Assembly: GCF_917627385.1 (NCBI RefSeq)
Contig: NZ_CAKJTL010000172.1
Coordinates: 960 to 61,330, forward strand
Length of the DNA stretch: 60,371 bases
Source of the DNA: Protofrankia sp. CiT1
GTDB lineage: Bacteria > Actinomycetota > Actinomycetes > Frankiales > Frankiaceae
Direction: 5' to 3'
Position 1 is the stretch's first letter. The number at the start of each line of letters is the position of its first letter. The position numbers and the translations under genes are program-made. The notes under the pieces are model-generated. The model searched no databases, had not been told where the DNA came from, and saw only the letters and a list, made by a program, of their open reading frames with translations. Below, piece after piece: positions 44,242-56,603 of this stretch.

Positions 44242-46796
44242 TAATTGATCGCGCACCACCGGTTGGTCCCGTCCTCGAATGTCAGACCACCCACGTCCTT
44301 GCCCGCGTCGCCCTGTCGCACGCGGTTGAAAAACAACGCCTTGACGTCCTTGAGCGGCCCAGCGGTGAACTGCACATCGGCGAAGATCTCGGTCTCGGTG
44401 CTCAGGCTGTTCTTGGCGATCGTGTAGGTACCCTGCTGAGCGTTCCAGCTGTAGGCCCCTCGCCCCATCGGGATCACGAGCTTGTCCGGAAGTGCCGCCA
44501 GCGGCTTGAGGTCCGCGCTGTCCGCCTGGTAGCAACGGTAGGCGCCATCGATCAGTGCCAGCCCCGCAGCCGCGTCCGGATTACTCGTCGTCGATGTCTG
44601 CGACCCCGCGGACCGCGAGGCGGACGCCACCGACGTCGGCGCCGCCTCCGAGGCGCTCTTTCCACCGGTCACCATGACATACACGCCGATCGCGACGAGT
44701 GATACCAGTACCGCGATGGCGAGCGGGCCCACCCAGCCGTGTCGATAGCGCGCGAAGATTCCGGACGGGTAGTCATCCTCGTCGTCAATATCAATATCGT
44801 CGGTCAGGTCGGTGTCGCCGGTGAGATCAGGGTCGAAGTCGGTCCGGCTCGCCACGCCACGCCGATTACCGGGGGCGTTGCCGCCACGCCTCGCGGAGAC
44901 CGCTGTCCGCCCGCTCAGTGCCCGGCGGCGTTCCTTCGCCCCCTTCGTCGCCATGTCTGAGATCGCGTCGGCGGACGACGCCCGCGCGGACGATACTCGC
45001 GGGGGTGCCGCACCACCGCGGTCCGTCTTCTTCCGGACGGTGGTGGACGGCTTCCAACCGTCGTCCTCAACGCTCTCCGGCGCGGGCTCCAGCCGCAAAG
45101 CCTCGGTCATCGCGGCTTCCACCGGCGGTTGAGGCGGCAGCGCGGCAAGTGGCACGCCCTGGGACAGCGGACCGCTGTCCCAGGCGGGAGCCCGCACGGG
45201 GTGATGACTGTCCCGGTCCAGCTCAGGCGTGCCGCCAGCCGCCGTGCCAGCCGCATGGCTCCCCGACGATGGCGGAGCCGGCGGCAGGGCGGGCAGCGGC
45301 AGGGCGGTCGCCGGCCCCAGGGGTGTTCGCGGCGCGGTGAGCGGATCAACGCGAGGTCCGGCCGGGTCCCGGTGAAGCGGGGGGGGGATCGTGGCACGGC
45401 CGCTGGCATCCGCTCGTCTCGCGGCCGTCCGCGCGGGCCCGTCCGGTGGCGCGAAGGCCCGGTCGTCCGTACCGGAGCGGCGAGGAACCGGCCTGCCTGG
45501 CGGATAGCCGGAGTATCCGCCCGCGCTGGGCTCGGCCGGGCTGGGAGGCTCCGGTAACAGGACTGTCCGGCTCACGGCCTCCGGGCGGCGCCTCGCGTCA
45601 TCGCGCTCCATCCGCCCGGACTCCGCTGTCTGATCGAACGCCCTGTTGCCGGAGCCTCTTTGGCTGCCGGCGTCAACGGGCCGGCCGGAGCGGGCGATGG
45701 CATCACGCCCACCGGCAGCGCCGCGCGCGGATCCCGGGTAATCGGGAGGCTGGTGACCGCTGATCGCATAGCTGTCACCCTGCGGAACGCCATAACCGTC
45801 CGGCTGCTGGCCACCGGGGTAGCCATTCGCGCCGCCAGTAGGCCCGCCTCTCGGCGGACCATCGGCGCCGGTAGGCGTATATCCGCTGCTCCCATGGTCC
45901 GCGGGGCGCCCGGTAGCGCCCGCGAACCCTCGAGGGGGCGGCGAGCTGGCCGTCGAGCCGCCGGCCGGCCGATCCGCGGCCGCGCCGGTGGCGTTCCCCG
46001 GCGGCTGGAACGCCTGCGCACCAGATGCGGCCTGACCAGCGGCGGGGAAGGCCGTTAGCCGGTCGTCGGCTGGCGGCCAGTTGCGCCTGGCCTCAGCGGA
46101 GCCGACAGCCTCTGAACGGTTGGGCCCGAAGCCGCGGGGAACTTCGGGCTGGCGGTCGCGCACGCCGGGATCCCGGCCCGTGCCTGGGCCCGCGGGCGAG
46201 GACTGCCAGGCCAGACCAGCGCCGCGCGCGGAGTGCCCGTCGTCGGCGCTGCCCACTGACAGGTCCCAGCGCCCGCTCCCATGCCCAGGCCCGTGCCCGG
46301 CCGGCGTTCCTGGCAGGCCTGGCACGCCTCGCCCAGGATCAACCTGGTTCGGCAAACCATCCGTCCACGGTTCATGACGGACCGGATACGGCGGGTGCTC
46401 AACGGAGGGGTATGCGGGAGGAAGCGGTCGGTCATGGGTGGAGGAGACGTCAAAGGGGTCGACCGCGGCAGCCGCCGGCCGTGCGGGCGAGCCCGAGCCG
46501 GAGCGCCGGCCAGGGTCACGCTCCGAGGGCTGGTATGCCGGAGCGGTGACATCCCAGGATGATTCTCGGTCCGACGGCTGATACGGACGGTCGTCGGTCT
46601 CGCCGACCCGTTCCACCGCAAAGAAGTCATCCGCGCGTCGCGCCGGTGAACCGGATCGCTCCGATGGCCCCGTCACAGGCCCACCCGCGTCACCGGAATC
46701 ACCGGCCGTCACCCGCGGACGCCACATCTTGGCCGCGCTGTCCCACACCCACGCGCCATCGTCGCTCAACCAGCGCCCGAAGTCGTCGGTGGGCAT
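44241..46796 (-). CDS. Single-pass membrane protein with tryptophan motif and long disordered region
   Basis: ATG 46796 has GGGGGCAGG before it. The N terminus, MPTDDFGRWLSDDGAWVWDS with AAKMWRP, is a short W-rich module. About 600 residues of Pro/Gly/Ser/Arg-rich sequence follow, probably cytoplasmic and disordered. A single membrane helix, VGPLAIAVLVSLVAIGVYVM, begins near residue 680, and a 160-residue extracellular domain ends the protein (SYWNAQQGTYTIAKN-like, GGLTFEDGTNRWCAIN). The C-terminal domain has two Cys residues (YRCYQ, RWCAIN). Its stop codon lies in the edge of element copy C. It shares its N-terminal module with the gene at 46875-48095. The function is unknown. Confidence 0.72.
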   Translation of the reverse strand: MPTDDFGRWLSDDGAWVWDSAAKMWRPRVTAGDSGDAGGPVTGPSERSGSPARRADDFFAVERVGETDDRPYQPSDRESSWDVTAPAYQPSERDPGRRSGSGSPARPAAAAVDPFDVSSTHDRPLPPAYPSVEHPPYPVRHEPWTDGLPNQVDPGRGVPGLPGTPAGHGPGHGSGRWDLSVGSADDGHSARGAGLAWQSSPAGPGTGRDPGVRDRQPEVPRGFGPNRSEAVGSAEARRNWPPADDRLTAFPAAGQAASGAQAFQPPGNATGAAADRPAGGSTASSPPPRGFAGATGRPADHGSSGYTPTGADGPPRGGPTGGANGYPGGQQPDGYGVPQGDSYAISGHQPPDYPGSARGAAGGRDAIARSGRPVDAGSQRGSGNRAFDQTAESGRMERDDARRRPEAVSRTVLLPEPPSPAEPSAGGYSGYPPGRPVPRRSGTDDRAFAPPDGPARTAARRADASGRATIPPPLHRDPAGPRVDPLTAPRTPLGPATALPLPALPPAPPSSGSHAAGTAAGGTPELDRDSHHPVRAPAWDSGPLSQGVPLAALPPQPPVEAAMTEALRLEPAPESVEDDGWKPSTTVRKKTDRGGAAPPRVSSARASSADAISDMATKGAKERRRALSGRTAVSARRGGNAPGNRRGVASRTDFDPDLTGDTDLTDDIDIDDEDDYPSGIFARYRHGWVGPLAIAVLVSLVAIGVYVMVTGGKSASEAAPTSVASASRSAGSQTSTTSNPDAAAGLALIDGAYRCYQADSADLKPLAALPDKLVIPMGRGAYSWNAQQGTYTIAKNSLSTETEIFADVQFTAGPLKDVKALFFNRVRQGDAGKDVGGLTFEDGTNRWCAIN

Positions 46797-46874
46797 GTCC
46801 TGCCCCCCAGGTAAAGGGCGTATATGCCCAGGAAACGCGAAAAAACGGATAGCCCGAGCATACACTAGTGCTCA

Positions 46875-48095
46875 TCATCCGGCGCTCACACACTGGTCCG
46901 CGATCTCACGAACGACCTTGGTCGAGTCGGAAGAATTAACATTGTTGTTGAAGGCGACGTACTGGTCCTCCGGGTAGGTGGCTTCCAGCTTCTCCAGCGT
47001 GCATGCGCAGTAGGCCCGCAGCCCCCCGCTGACTTGGACGCACTCATCCAGATAGGCCGTGCGTACCGGCCCGGAGTACTGCCGCGGGTATCCCGCCGAA
47101 ACACTCGCCGCGACCTTGGCTGGTCCGTGGCTCACGGTGTGCCCACCGGCGTGGCCGAAAAGCAGCCACCCACCGAAGCCGAGCAGAAGCGCCAAAACCG
47201 CCGCTCCACCGATAAGCGCGGAACGCGGCAGCGGTGAGATACCTCGCGGGAACCCGCGGGTCTCCCCGTCGGCGGGCCCGGTCAACGGGCCGGACCGGGT
47301 CGCTCGGGCACTCGCCGTAGCGCGTCGCCGACGCCCATGGGTACGCGCACCGCTGGAGCCGGCGCGGCTGCGCGCCCCCGCCTCCAGCGCAGCAGCAGGG
47401 ACGCGGTCACCACGGTCACGTTCAGCCGGGTCCCACCCCGGGGCGGACGCTACGCGATCATCCTGGGCATGCTGGCTCAGGCCTGGTGACATCTTCTCGG
47501 CGCCCGGCACCCGGCCACCGAGGACATCAGCCCCGGCAAGATCACCGGAACCAGCCGGGATGTCACCCTCCCCCACAGCCCCCGCGAGCCAGGCCCCGGC
47601 GATCGGGTCAGATACCGGGGCGGGATCCCCGGATGCCCTGCCCGCCGCGGGGACACCGGTGCCGATCAGGTCAGTGCCGATCAGGTCAGTACCGAGCAGA
47701 TCAGTACCAAGCAGGTCAGCGCCGAGCAGGGTGCCGTCGGGCCGGTCCCACCCACCAGGGCTGGCCGGTTCCCCCCCGACGGCCGGCTGGATGCCCGGCC
47801 CGACGCCGGGACCCCCCGTATCGTCATGGATCGACCGCGGCCAGTCCACACCCGCCACCGAAAGATCGTCCGCCACGGGTAGGGCCGCTGTGCTCCGCGG
47901 GAGGGAAAGCAACGAGAAAGCGCCGGTGGACTCGACCACGATGCCATCCGTGGCAGGGTCGGCGGTAGCGGGGGCAGCCGTGGATCCCGCCGATCCGGTG
48001 GGACGCGGCGCCGACGGCTGCCACGCCTGGGCGGCCTCATCCCAGACGTAAGCGCCGTCATCGCTGACCCAGCGACCGTGCTCGTCGATGCGCAT
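46875..48095 (-). CDS. Paralogous single-pass membrane protein with the same N-terminal W motif
   Basis: The 406-residue protein begins MRIDEHGRWVSDDGAYVWDE and AAQAWQPSA, aligning residue by residue with the start of its neighbour (GRWxSDDGAxVWDxAAxxWxP). The module resembles the short Trp-rich repeats of DUF2510-like proteins. A low-complexity region with a five-residue repeat (LLGTDLIGTD) follows. One membrane helix, SALIGGAAVLALLLGFGGWL, comes near residue 300. The C-terminal domain is small, with four Cys residues (YLDECVQ, RAYCACTLEK, ADQCVSAG), likely disulphide-bonded. It is probably a duplication product. The function is unknown. Confidence 0.72.
   Translation of the reverse strand: MRIDEHGRWVSDDGAYVWDEAAQAWQPSAPRPTGSAGSTAAPATADPATDGIVVESTGAFSLLSLPRSTAALPVADDLSVAGVDWPRSIHDDTGGPGVGPGIQPAVGGEPASPGGWDRPDGTLLGADLLGTDLLGTDLIGTDLIGTGVPAAGRASGDPAPVSDPIAGAWLAGAVGEGDIPAGSGDLAGADVLGGRVPGAEKMSPGLSQHAQDDRVASAPGWDPAERDRGDRVPAAALEAGARSRAGSSGARTHGRRRRATASARATRSGPLTGPADGETRGFPRGISPLPRSALIGGAAVLALLLGFGGWLLFGHAGGHTVSHGPAKVAASVSAGYPRQYSGPVRTAYLDECVQVSGGLRAYCACTLEKLEATYPEDQYVAFNNNVNSSDSTKVVREIADQCVSAG
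47661..47735. repeat. Five 15-bp repeats coding LLGTD
   Basis: Units related to GCCGATCAGGTCAGT recur every 15 bp from 47661 to 47735 with a few changes, encoding a five-residue Leu/Gly/Thr/Asp repeat in the low-complexity part of the membrane protein. It may resemble a pentapeptide repeat superficially. Confidence 0.78.
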
Positions 48096-48320
48096 GTGTC
48101 ATCCTTCGGACCGAAACAGACGGTTCCAGGGTGCCATGCCGCCTGAAGGCGACGTCACCCCGGCATCTGAACCAGACCGGAAACGCCCGTTATGCCTGTA
48201 TCGCCGGAAATTACCTGTCGCGTAGCCGACTACGAGCGCCCGGCGGCAAGGCTGTCCGGCTCGCGCGGCCCGGTCGGGACGCGACAGAAAACGAGGCAGC
48301 CGGCAGGGGATGCCGGACAG

Positions 48321-49442
48321 TCAACAGAGCGTAGAGGTGATCAGAACTTCCGCCTTCTGCAGCTCCTTCACGGTCGCATAACCGGTGGTGGCCATGGCGG
48401 TCCGCAGAGCACCCGCAAGATTCAGGGTGCCGGGATTAACCGCAGCCGGGCCCAACAGGATCTCGCGCAGCGTCCCGGTGACAGGTACGCGCTCCCAGAC
48501 ACCGCGGGGCAGCCGTGAATGCAGGACATCCATGGACCAGTACCCGCCGTGGCCAGGCGCCTCGGCCGCGGCGGCCAGCGGCGCGTCGAGCATCACCGCG
48601 TCAGCGCCACAGGCAATGGCCTTGGCAATGTCACCGCCCGTCCGCATACCGCCATGGGCGATCACATGGACATAACGACCGCCGGACTCATCCAGGTAGC
48701 GCATGCGCGCCCCGGCCGCATCCGCGATGGCGGTCGCCATCGGAACCCCGACCCCGAGCACCGCGCGGGTGGTGTCCGCCCCGCCCGGTCCGACACCCAC
48801 GATCACACCAGCCGCCCCGGTCCGCATCAGATGGAGGGCCGTCGAGAAGGACGCGCACCCGCCCACCAGGACCGGCACATCGAGCTCACCGATGAACCGC
48901 TTGAGGTTCAACGGTTCACCCGCCCGCGACTGGTGCTCGGCGGACACGGCTGGCGCATGGATGACAAGCAGGTCTATACCACCGGCCTCGAGGAGGAACG
49001 GGTATAGCGCCCCGACCCGTTGGGGACGCAGCGCGGCAGCGGTGACGACGCCGGATTCGCGTATCTCCGCCAGCCGCTTGACCACCAGCTCCGGTCGGAT
49101 CGGCGCGGCATAGAGCTCGCGCAGCCGCCGGGTGGCCGCCTCGGCGTCGAGGGTGGCGAGCTCCGCCAGCAGCGCATCGGGCTCCTCATGCCGGCTCCAC
49201 ACGCCCTCCACGTGAACGACGCCCAGACCACCGAGCCCACCGACGCTCACGGCGCTCACCGGCGAGGTCACCGCGTCCGCCGGAGCGGTGACAACCGGCA
49301 GGTCGAAACGATAGGCGTCGATCTCCCAGGCCAGCGAGACGTCCGCGGGGTCACGGGTCCGCCGCGATGGCACGATGCCCAGGGCGTCCAGCCCGAAGGC
49401 AACGCGGCCGCTCTTCCCGATCCCGATCTCGACCTCAGTCAC
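48321..49442 (-). CDS. guaB3: GuaB3-family IMP dehydrogenase-related protein
   Basis: The 373-residue TIM barrel has VEIGIGKSGRVAFGLDALGI, LPVVTAPADAVTSPVSAVSV, VGGCASFSTALHLMRTGAAG and GRYVHVIAHGGMRTGGDIAK, close to IMPDH and GMP reductase. It has no CBS domains. The loop that bears the catalytic Cys in IMPDH reads VGPGGADTTRAVLGVG and has Asp or Thr instead of Cys. That is normal for actinobacterial GuaB3, so this protein probably does not oxidise IMP. Its exact reaction is debated (GMP reductase-like or regulatory). It lies downstream of guaB on the same strand. Confidence 0.9.
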   Translation of the reverse strand: MTEVEIGIGKSGRVAFGLDALGIVPSRRTRDPADVSLAWEIDAYRFDLPVVTAPADAVTSPVSAVSVGGLGGLGVVHVEGVWSRHEEPDALLAELATLDAEAATRRLRELYAAPIRPELVVKRLAEIRESGVVTAAALRPQRVGALYPFLLEAGGIDLLVIHAPAVSAEHQSRAGEPLNLKRFIGELDVPVLVGGCASFSTALHLMRTGAAGVIVGVGPGGADTTRAVLGVGVPMATAIADAAGARMRYLDESGGRYVHVIAHGGMRTGGDIAKAIACGADAVMLDAPLAAAAEAPGHGGYWSMDVLHSRLPRGVWERVPVTGTLREILLGPAAVNPGTLNLAGALRTAMATTGYATVKELQKAEVLITSTLC

Positions 49443-49559
49443 TGTGTCCTCTCACCGGGGATGTCTCACCGGGCGCCTGTCACCAGATGCCTGTCACCGG
49501 GGACCGGGCCGACGGAAGCCGGCCGGCCGCGCGCGGGCCGGCCACGGCACAGATACTGA

Positions 49560-51347
<1,788 letters not shown>

Positions 51348-51624
51348 TCATCGCGCACCCGCGCGGCGAGAAGCGCCAAAAAACGATCAGCTTGGTCTCC
51401 GCCTACCGGCATCGGCGCACAGGCAGCAGGCGGGACCAGAGAACCGGAACCACCAATCCAGTGCCGGATATGTCGTACTACGCAGTAATCCAGCGCCGCC
51501 AACCGTATGAGATGCGTAAAACGGTCTCGCGGACAGGTTGAAACACGCGATCCGAAACCGGCCAACCCCCTGGAGTCGCCCATCGGGACCACTAAGGGGC
51601 TTGCTCCGGCGTAGCGTGGGCGGC

Positions 51625-52032
51625 GTGAGCGACGAGCCTCTCGACCCGTTCGCGGGCGACCCCGAGGACCCGACAGCAGAGCTCGCGCGCCTCGACCCGG
51701 TTGAGGACACCGAACTGCTGGAGCCTCTTTCGCCGCACGAGCGCGAGGAGATACTTGCCGAGCTCGGGGACCTCGACGTCTTCCGGACCTTGCTGGAGCC
51801 CCGCGGCTACCGCGGCCTCATCGTCGACTGCGAGGGATGCGCGGAACCGCATTTCTTCGACTGGGACCTGCTCGCCGGCAACCTCCGCTACCTCCTTGAC
51901 GAGGGCCGGGCCCGGGTCCACGAACCCGCGTACGCTCCGGACCCATCGTCCTACGCCAGCTGGGACTATGCGCGTGGTTACGCCGACGGGGTCTACGAGA
52001 CAAGTGAAGCCTCGGAAGCTGATTCCCGCTAG
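51625..52032 (+). CDS. DUF5319 protein
   Basis: GTG 51625 opens a 135-residue acidic protein: VSDEPLDPFAGDPEDPTAEL, PHEREEILAELGDLDVFRTL, LEPRGYRGLIVDCEGCAEPH and FFDWDLLAGNLRYLLDEGRA. The CEGC pair and Trp-rich follow-up match the actinobacterial DUF5319 family, whose members are found beside guaB and WhiB or sigma-factor genes. A zinc or iron site is possible from the Cys pair and the nearby His. Its role is unknown. The 500-bp gap upstream (51111-51624) has no other supported gene and should contain the divergent guaB promoter. Confidence 0.8.
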   Translation: MSDEPLDPFAGDPEDPTAELARLDPVEDTELLEPLSPHEREEILAELGDLDVFRTLLEPRGYRGLIVDCEGCAEPHFFDWDLLAGNLRYLLDEGRARVHEPAYAPDPSSYASWDYARGYADGVYETSEASEADSR

Positions 52033-52089
52033 CCAAAGATCACCAATCCGCGTCGGATCATGCCTTTGCCCTGGTCCGGGCGGCACGTG

Positions 52090-53208
52090 CTAACCCTGGA
52101 GCGGGGCTCCGGTGAGAAGGTCGAGGGCTTCGCGCAGGGATCCCGCATGACGGACGCGCCCCGGAAGAGTCGCTCGCTGCCAGCCTGAGCCGCCGACAAC
52201 GATCGATGTCGGCGGCCGGGTCACCGGTAAGCCAGTCAACACCTGCACATCCGCGGACGTCCGACGCTGCGACCACAGGAAGACAGCTACCGGCCCAACG
52301 CGGACGATCGCATTGCGCAACGCGGCGATCGGCACCGCGGCGCCGAGTACGCGAACGCTCGCCCCCCGCTCAGCAAGGCCCGCGGCGAGTGCGGTCAGCG
52401 CGAGGCTGTGCTGCTCGGCCGGAGCACACGCAAGCAACACCGGTCGGCTATGACCGTCGACCTCACGATCCGCGGCCCGGCGGAACACCGCCGCCACGCA
52501 GTCACTGAGCAGATGTTCGACATCGACGGCGTCGCCACGTTGTTCCCATCGCCTGCCCACGGCGACCAGTACCGGGCACACAAGCTCCTGCCAGGCGGCG
52601 ACAACCCCATCAGCCGCGACGGCATGGGCCAGAATACGGGTCACCGCCGACGAGTCGAGCGCCATCGCCGCACGAGCAAGTCCACGGGCCGCGACGCCGG
52701 CATCCGCCAGCCGCAGCACCCGGCCGCCTGATCCCCGTGCCCCGGCCAGGTCCGCGACCGCCGGCTCGTCGAGGCCACCACAATCATCGTTCGCCGAGGT
52801 CACGGCCCCGGCGTGCTCACCGCTACCCGCCTGGCCCGGTTGCCCGCAGCCAGCTCCGCCCGCGGACGGTCCGGGTCCGGCGCCATACGGTCGATCATCA
52901 ATTCCCGGAGCCGATCGCGGCCAGCGCGATTCCGGTAGATCATCGACGAGTGTGGTCCTGGCGATTCTGGCCGCTTCGGCGGGCGCGATCCCGTCCTGTG
53001 TCAGCCGGCACATGAACTCCAAGCGGGCCAGGTCGTGTGGACCGTACCTGCGGCGGGTACCGGAGACATGGTCGGCTGGACCGAGCCCGTATCGACGGTT
53101 CCACGTGCGAAGGGTTGCGGGCGCGACGCCCAGCCGCCGGGCAACCGCCGCGACCGTGTACCGCGGGTTGCGCTCCGCCGGCTCCGGGGAGGGGGTCACA
53201 GCGCTCAT
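52090..53208 (-). CDS. MerR regulator with B12-binding-like C domain
   Basis: ATG 53208 gives 372 residues. The N-terminal MerR winged helix reads YTVAAVARRLGVAPATLRTW, NRRYGLGPADHVSGTRRRYG and LEFMCRLTQDGIAPAEAARI. After a 70-residue Gly/Pro-rich linker, the C-terminal half resembles the cobalamin-binding regulators of the LitR/CarH type: the helical part LVCPVLVAVGRRWEQRGDAV and the Rossmann-like PVLLACAPAEQHSLALTALA (with the His). The His in EQHS could ligate cobalt. A DxHxxG motif is not clear, so cobalamin binding is unproven. It is divergent from whiB and may regulate it. Confidence 0.85.
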   Translation of the reverse strand: MSAVTPSPEPAERNPRYTVAAVARRLGVAPATLRTWNRRYGLGPADHVSGTRRRYGPHDLARLEFMCRLTQDGIAPAEAARIARTTLVDDLPESRWPRSAPGIDDRPYGAGPGPSAGGAGCGQPGQAGSGEHAGAVTSANDDCGGLDEPAVADLAGARGSGGRVLRLADAGVAARGLARAAMALDSSAVTRILAHAVAADGVVAAWQELVCPVLVAVGRRWEQRGDAVDVEHLLSDCVAAVFRRAADREVDGHSRPVLLACAPAEQHSLALTALAAGLAERGASVRVLGAAVPIAALRNAIVRVGPVAVFLWSQRRTSADVQVLTGLPVTRPPTSIVVGGSGWQRATLPGRVRHAGSLREALDLLTGAPLQG

Positions 53209-53361
53209 GGTGGCTCTCGGCGACCGTACCCACAACTTGGCGACGAACCGGCTCCGACCGACCACGCGCCGAATGATTCTCTGTGTTGAACAACATATGG
53301 CGCGGCACTACGGTGTAGCTGCGGCGCCAGCCGCCCATGGTTGAGAGGGGGGCTCAGACCG

Positions 53362-53694
53362 ATGACCGACGTCCGACGACTTCCAGGCCCCGGTGCCGAG
53401 AAGTGGGAATGGCAGCTTCACGGTGCATGCCGTGGAGAGAGCACGGAGCTCTTCTTCCACCCGGAAGGCGAGCGGGGCCCGGCCCGCGCGGCGCGTGAAG
53501 CCGCCGCGAAGGCCGTCTGCGCACGGTGTCCCGTGATCCAGGCATGCGCCGAGCACGCGCTGCACGCCCGCGAGCCCTACGGGGTGTGGGGCGGGCTGAG
53601 CGAGTCCGAACGAGAAGGCATCCTGACCGGCCGGACGCGCCGCGGCGCGGCGCGGCACAACCCGTCACGCCCCGGCCTGGCTCCGGCCTGTTAG
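53362..53694 (+). CDS. WhiB-family iron-sulphur regulator
   Basis: The 110-residue protein starts at ATG 53362. Four Cys residues bind a 4Fe-4S cluster: one in HGACRGESTELFFHPEGERG, a CxxC in VCARCPVIQACAEHALHARE and one further on, then GVWGGLSESEREGI, the turn that binds RNA-polymerase sigma. The basic tail TGRTRRGAARHNPSRPG contacts DNA. WhiB proteins act as redox- or NO-responsive transcription factors. This one has the WhiB1/WblE-type short form. It sits next to groEL but transcribes toward it, separated by a strong bidirectional terminator. Confidence 0.93.
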   Translation: MTDVRRLPGPGAEKWEWQLHGACRGESTELFFHPEGERGPARAAREAAAKAVCARCPVIQACAEHALHAREPYGVWGGLSESEREGILTGRTRRGAARHNPSRPGLAPAC

Positions 53695-53841
53695 GGCGAG
53701 AGTGTGGTGGCGCACCGATGATCTTTGGGGCGACCGGACGCGGGCGTTCTGCCCGGACATACCCGGACGGATCCATCGCATGGATCGGGTCACCCGCGAC
53801 GTGTGAACGCAACGCTCGGTGAAATCGACCGGAAGCGCGAG

Positions 53842-53878
53842 AAAGCCCGGTAGGACGCCGAACGTCCTACCGGGCTTT
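53842..53878. terminator. Strong bidirectional terminator between whiB and groEL
   Basis: AAAGCCCGGTAGGACG (53842-53857), loop CCGAA and CGTCCTACCGGGCTTT (53863-53878) form a perfect 16-bp stem with A-run and T-run on either side, so it works in both directions. It lies between the convergent whiB and groEL genes. Confidence 0.9.
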
Positions 53879-53930
53879 GGGGAATCCGCGTCAGGATCCC
53901 GATCCTGGCAAGCAGGATGGTCCTGACAGC

Positions 53931-55586
<1,656 letters not shown>

Positions 55587-55606
55587 TCAGGGCATGTCTG
55601 GCCCGT

Positions 55607-55815
55607 GGGCCTGTCTGATCGATCTTCGATCGCTTCGCCCCCGCCCGAACGCTTCGCGCCCGTGCGGAGCCCTGCCCTCGATGCCCAGAAGAGGTCGCGC
55701 CGCACGGGGACCCCGGCTCGTCGTCACCGGCAGGACACCGCTATCGGCTCCTCCGCCACCGTGCGGACCGCCTTCTGAATCATCGCGCATCGACCAATAC
55801 CCATCAGACAGGCTC
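55607..55815. mobile_element. Inverted-repeat element between groES and groEL (209 bp)
   Basis: The left end GGGCCTGTCTGAT at 55607 matches the complement of the right end ATCAGACAGGCTC ending at 55815, with one mismatch, and the element carries no supported gene. Terminal repeats of this sort are common on actinomycete IS-derived elements. I found no convincing target duplication. The interior contains short GC-rich palindromes. Confidence 0.5.
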
Positions 55816-55816
55816 T

Positions 55817-55921
55817 GGGCGTGCCTCCTGGAAATCGCTCGATGGACTCCGGGAGCAGGAACCCACGCGGACGCGGAGCATGCGGGTGGGGTGCTGCGAG
55901 CGGGATTCGAGAGGCACGCCC
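55817..55921. repeat. Palindromic repeat next to the 209-bp element
   Basis: GGGCGTGCCTCCTGGAAATC at 55817 pairs imperfectly with the complement of GGGATTCGAGAGGCACGCCC ending at 55921, giving about 25-bp arms around a 50-bp loop. It may be a second element, or part of the same composite, in the groES-groEL gap. No gene is visible from here to the end of groES at 56008. Confidence 0.5.
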
Positions 55922-56007
55922 TAACGGCGATCAGGCGTGCTCCGCCGATCCGGACGAATGCCATCCAGAACGGCGAAACACGCCCTTGGATCCTGCTGGC
56001 GACAGAC

Positions 56008-56313
56008 CTACTTCTCGATGATCGCCAGCACGTCGCGGGCGGAGAGAACCAAGTACTCCTCGCCGGCGTACTTCACCTCGGTACCGCCGTACTTGCTGTA
56101 CAGAACGACATCGCCGACCTTGACGTCGAGCGGGACCCGCTTGCCATCCTCGAACCGGCCCGGCCCGACCGCGAGCACAGTGCCCTCCTGCGGCTTCTCC
56201 TTGGCCGTATCCGGGATCACAATACCTGACGCGGTGGTCTGCTCGGCATCTGACGGCTGGACGACAATGCGATCTTCAAGTGGCTTGATTGCAACCTTGG
56301 TGGCGGTCGTCAC
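56008..56313 (-). CDS. groES: Co-chaperonin GroES
   Basis: GTG 56313 behind GGGGGAGG gives a 101-residue protein: [60 protein letters not shown] and [20 protein letters not shown]. These are the family blocks, including the mobile loop that contacts GroEL and the [10 protein letters not shown] cap. It is controlled by a CIRCE site 83 bp upstream and so by HrcA. groEL follows on the same strand after a 442-bp gap. Confidence 0.96.
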   Translation of the reverse strand: MTTATKVAIKPLEDRIVVQPSDAEQTTASGIVIPDTAKEKPQEGTVLAVGPGRFEDGKRVPLDVKVGDVVLYSKYGGTEVKYAGEEYLVLSARDVLAIIEK

Positions 56314-56395
56314 GATCGACCTCCCCCTTCCTGCGCTGGATGAGAGAGCGACCCTGGCGGCCTGCCGTCGCGGGTGAACAGGCGCCTGTTGTCGC

Positions 56396-56420
56396 TGGCA
56401 CTCTCGTGTGCCGAGTGCCA
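56396..56420 (-). promoter_or_regulatory. CIRCE operator (HrcA site) of groES
   Basis: TGGCACTC, nine bases and GAGTGCCA form an inverted repeat that is perfect apart from its flanking base. It matches the CIRCE consensus TTAGCACTC-N9-GAGTGCTAA in the actinobacterial form TTGGCACTC. HrcA binding here would repress groES until heat shock. Confidence 0.9.
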
Positions 56421-56447
56421 ACTTAGCACCCGCCTCGCCCACGTCAA
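56420..56447 (-). promoter_or_regulatory. Probable sigma-70-type promoter for groES
   Basis: On the minus strand TTGACG (56442-56447) and TAAGTT (56420-56425) lie 16 bp apart, a good match to -35 and -10 boxes. The -10 touches the CIRCE operator, so HrcA would cover the transcription start. Confidence 0.6.
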
Positions 56448-56603
56448 CCAACACAGCCAGAACTGTCAAGCGAGCCCAGGCGCAAGGCACCGGCCAACCC
56501 GCCGGGCCCGGTCGCGGCCACGGGCGGCCGGGCCGGCCACAGCGGGCCGATACCCCTCGTGCCCGCGCCCACAACGACGCCGCGCCAGTCCCGGTGGATC
56601 GCG

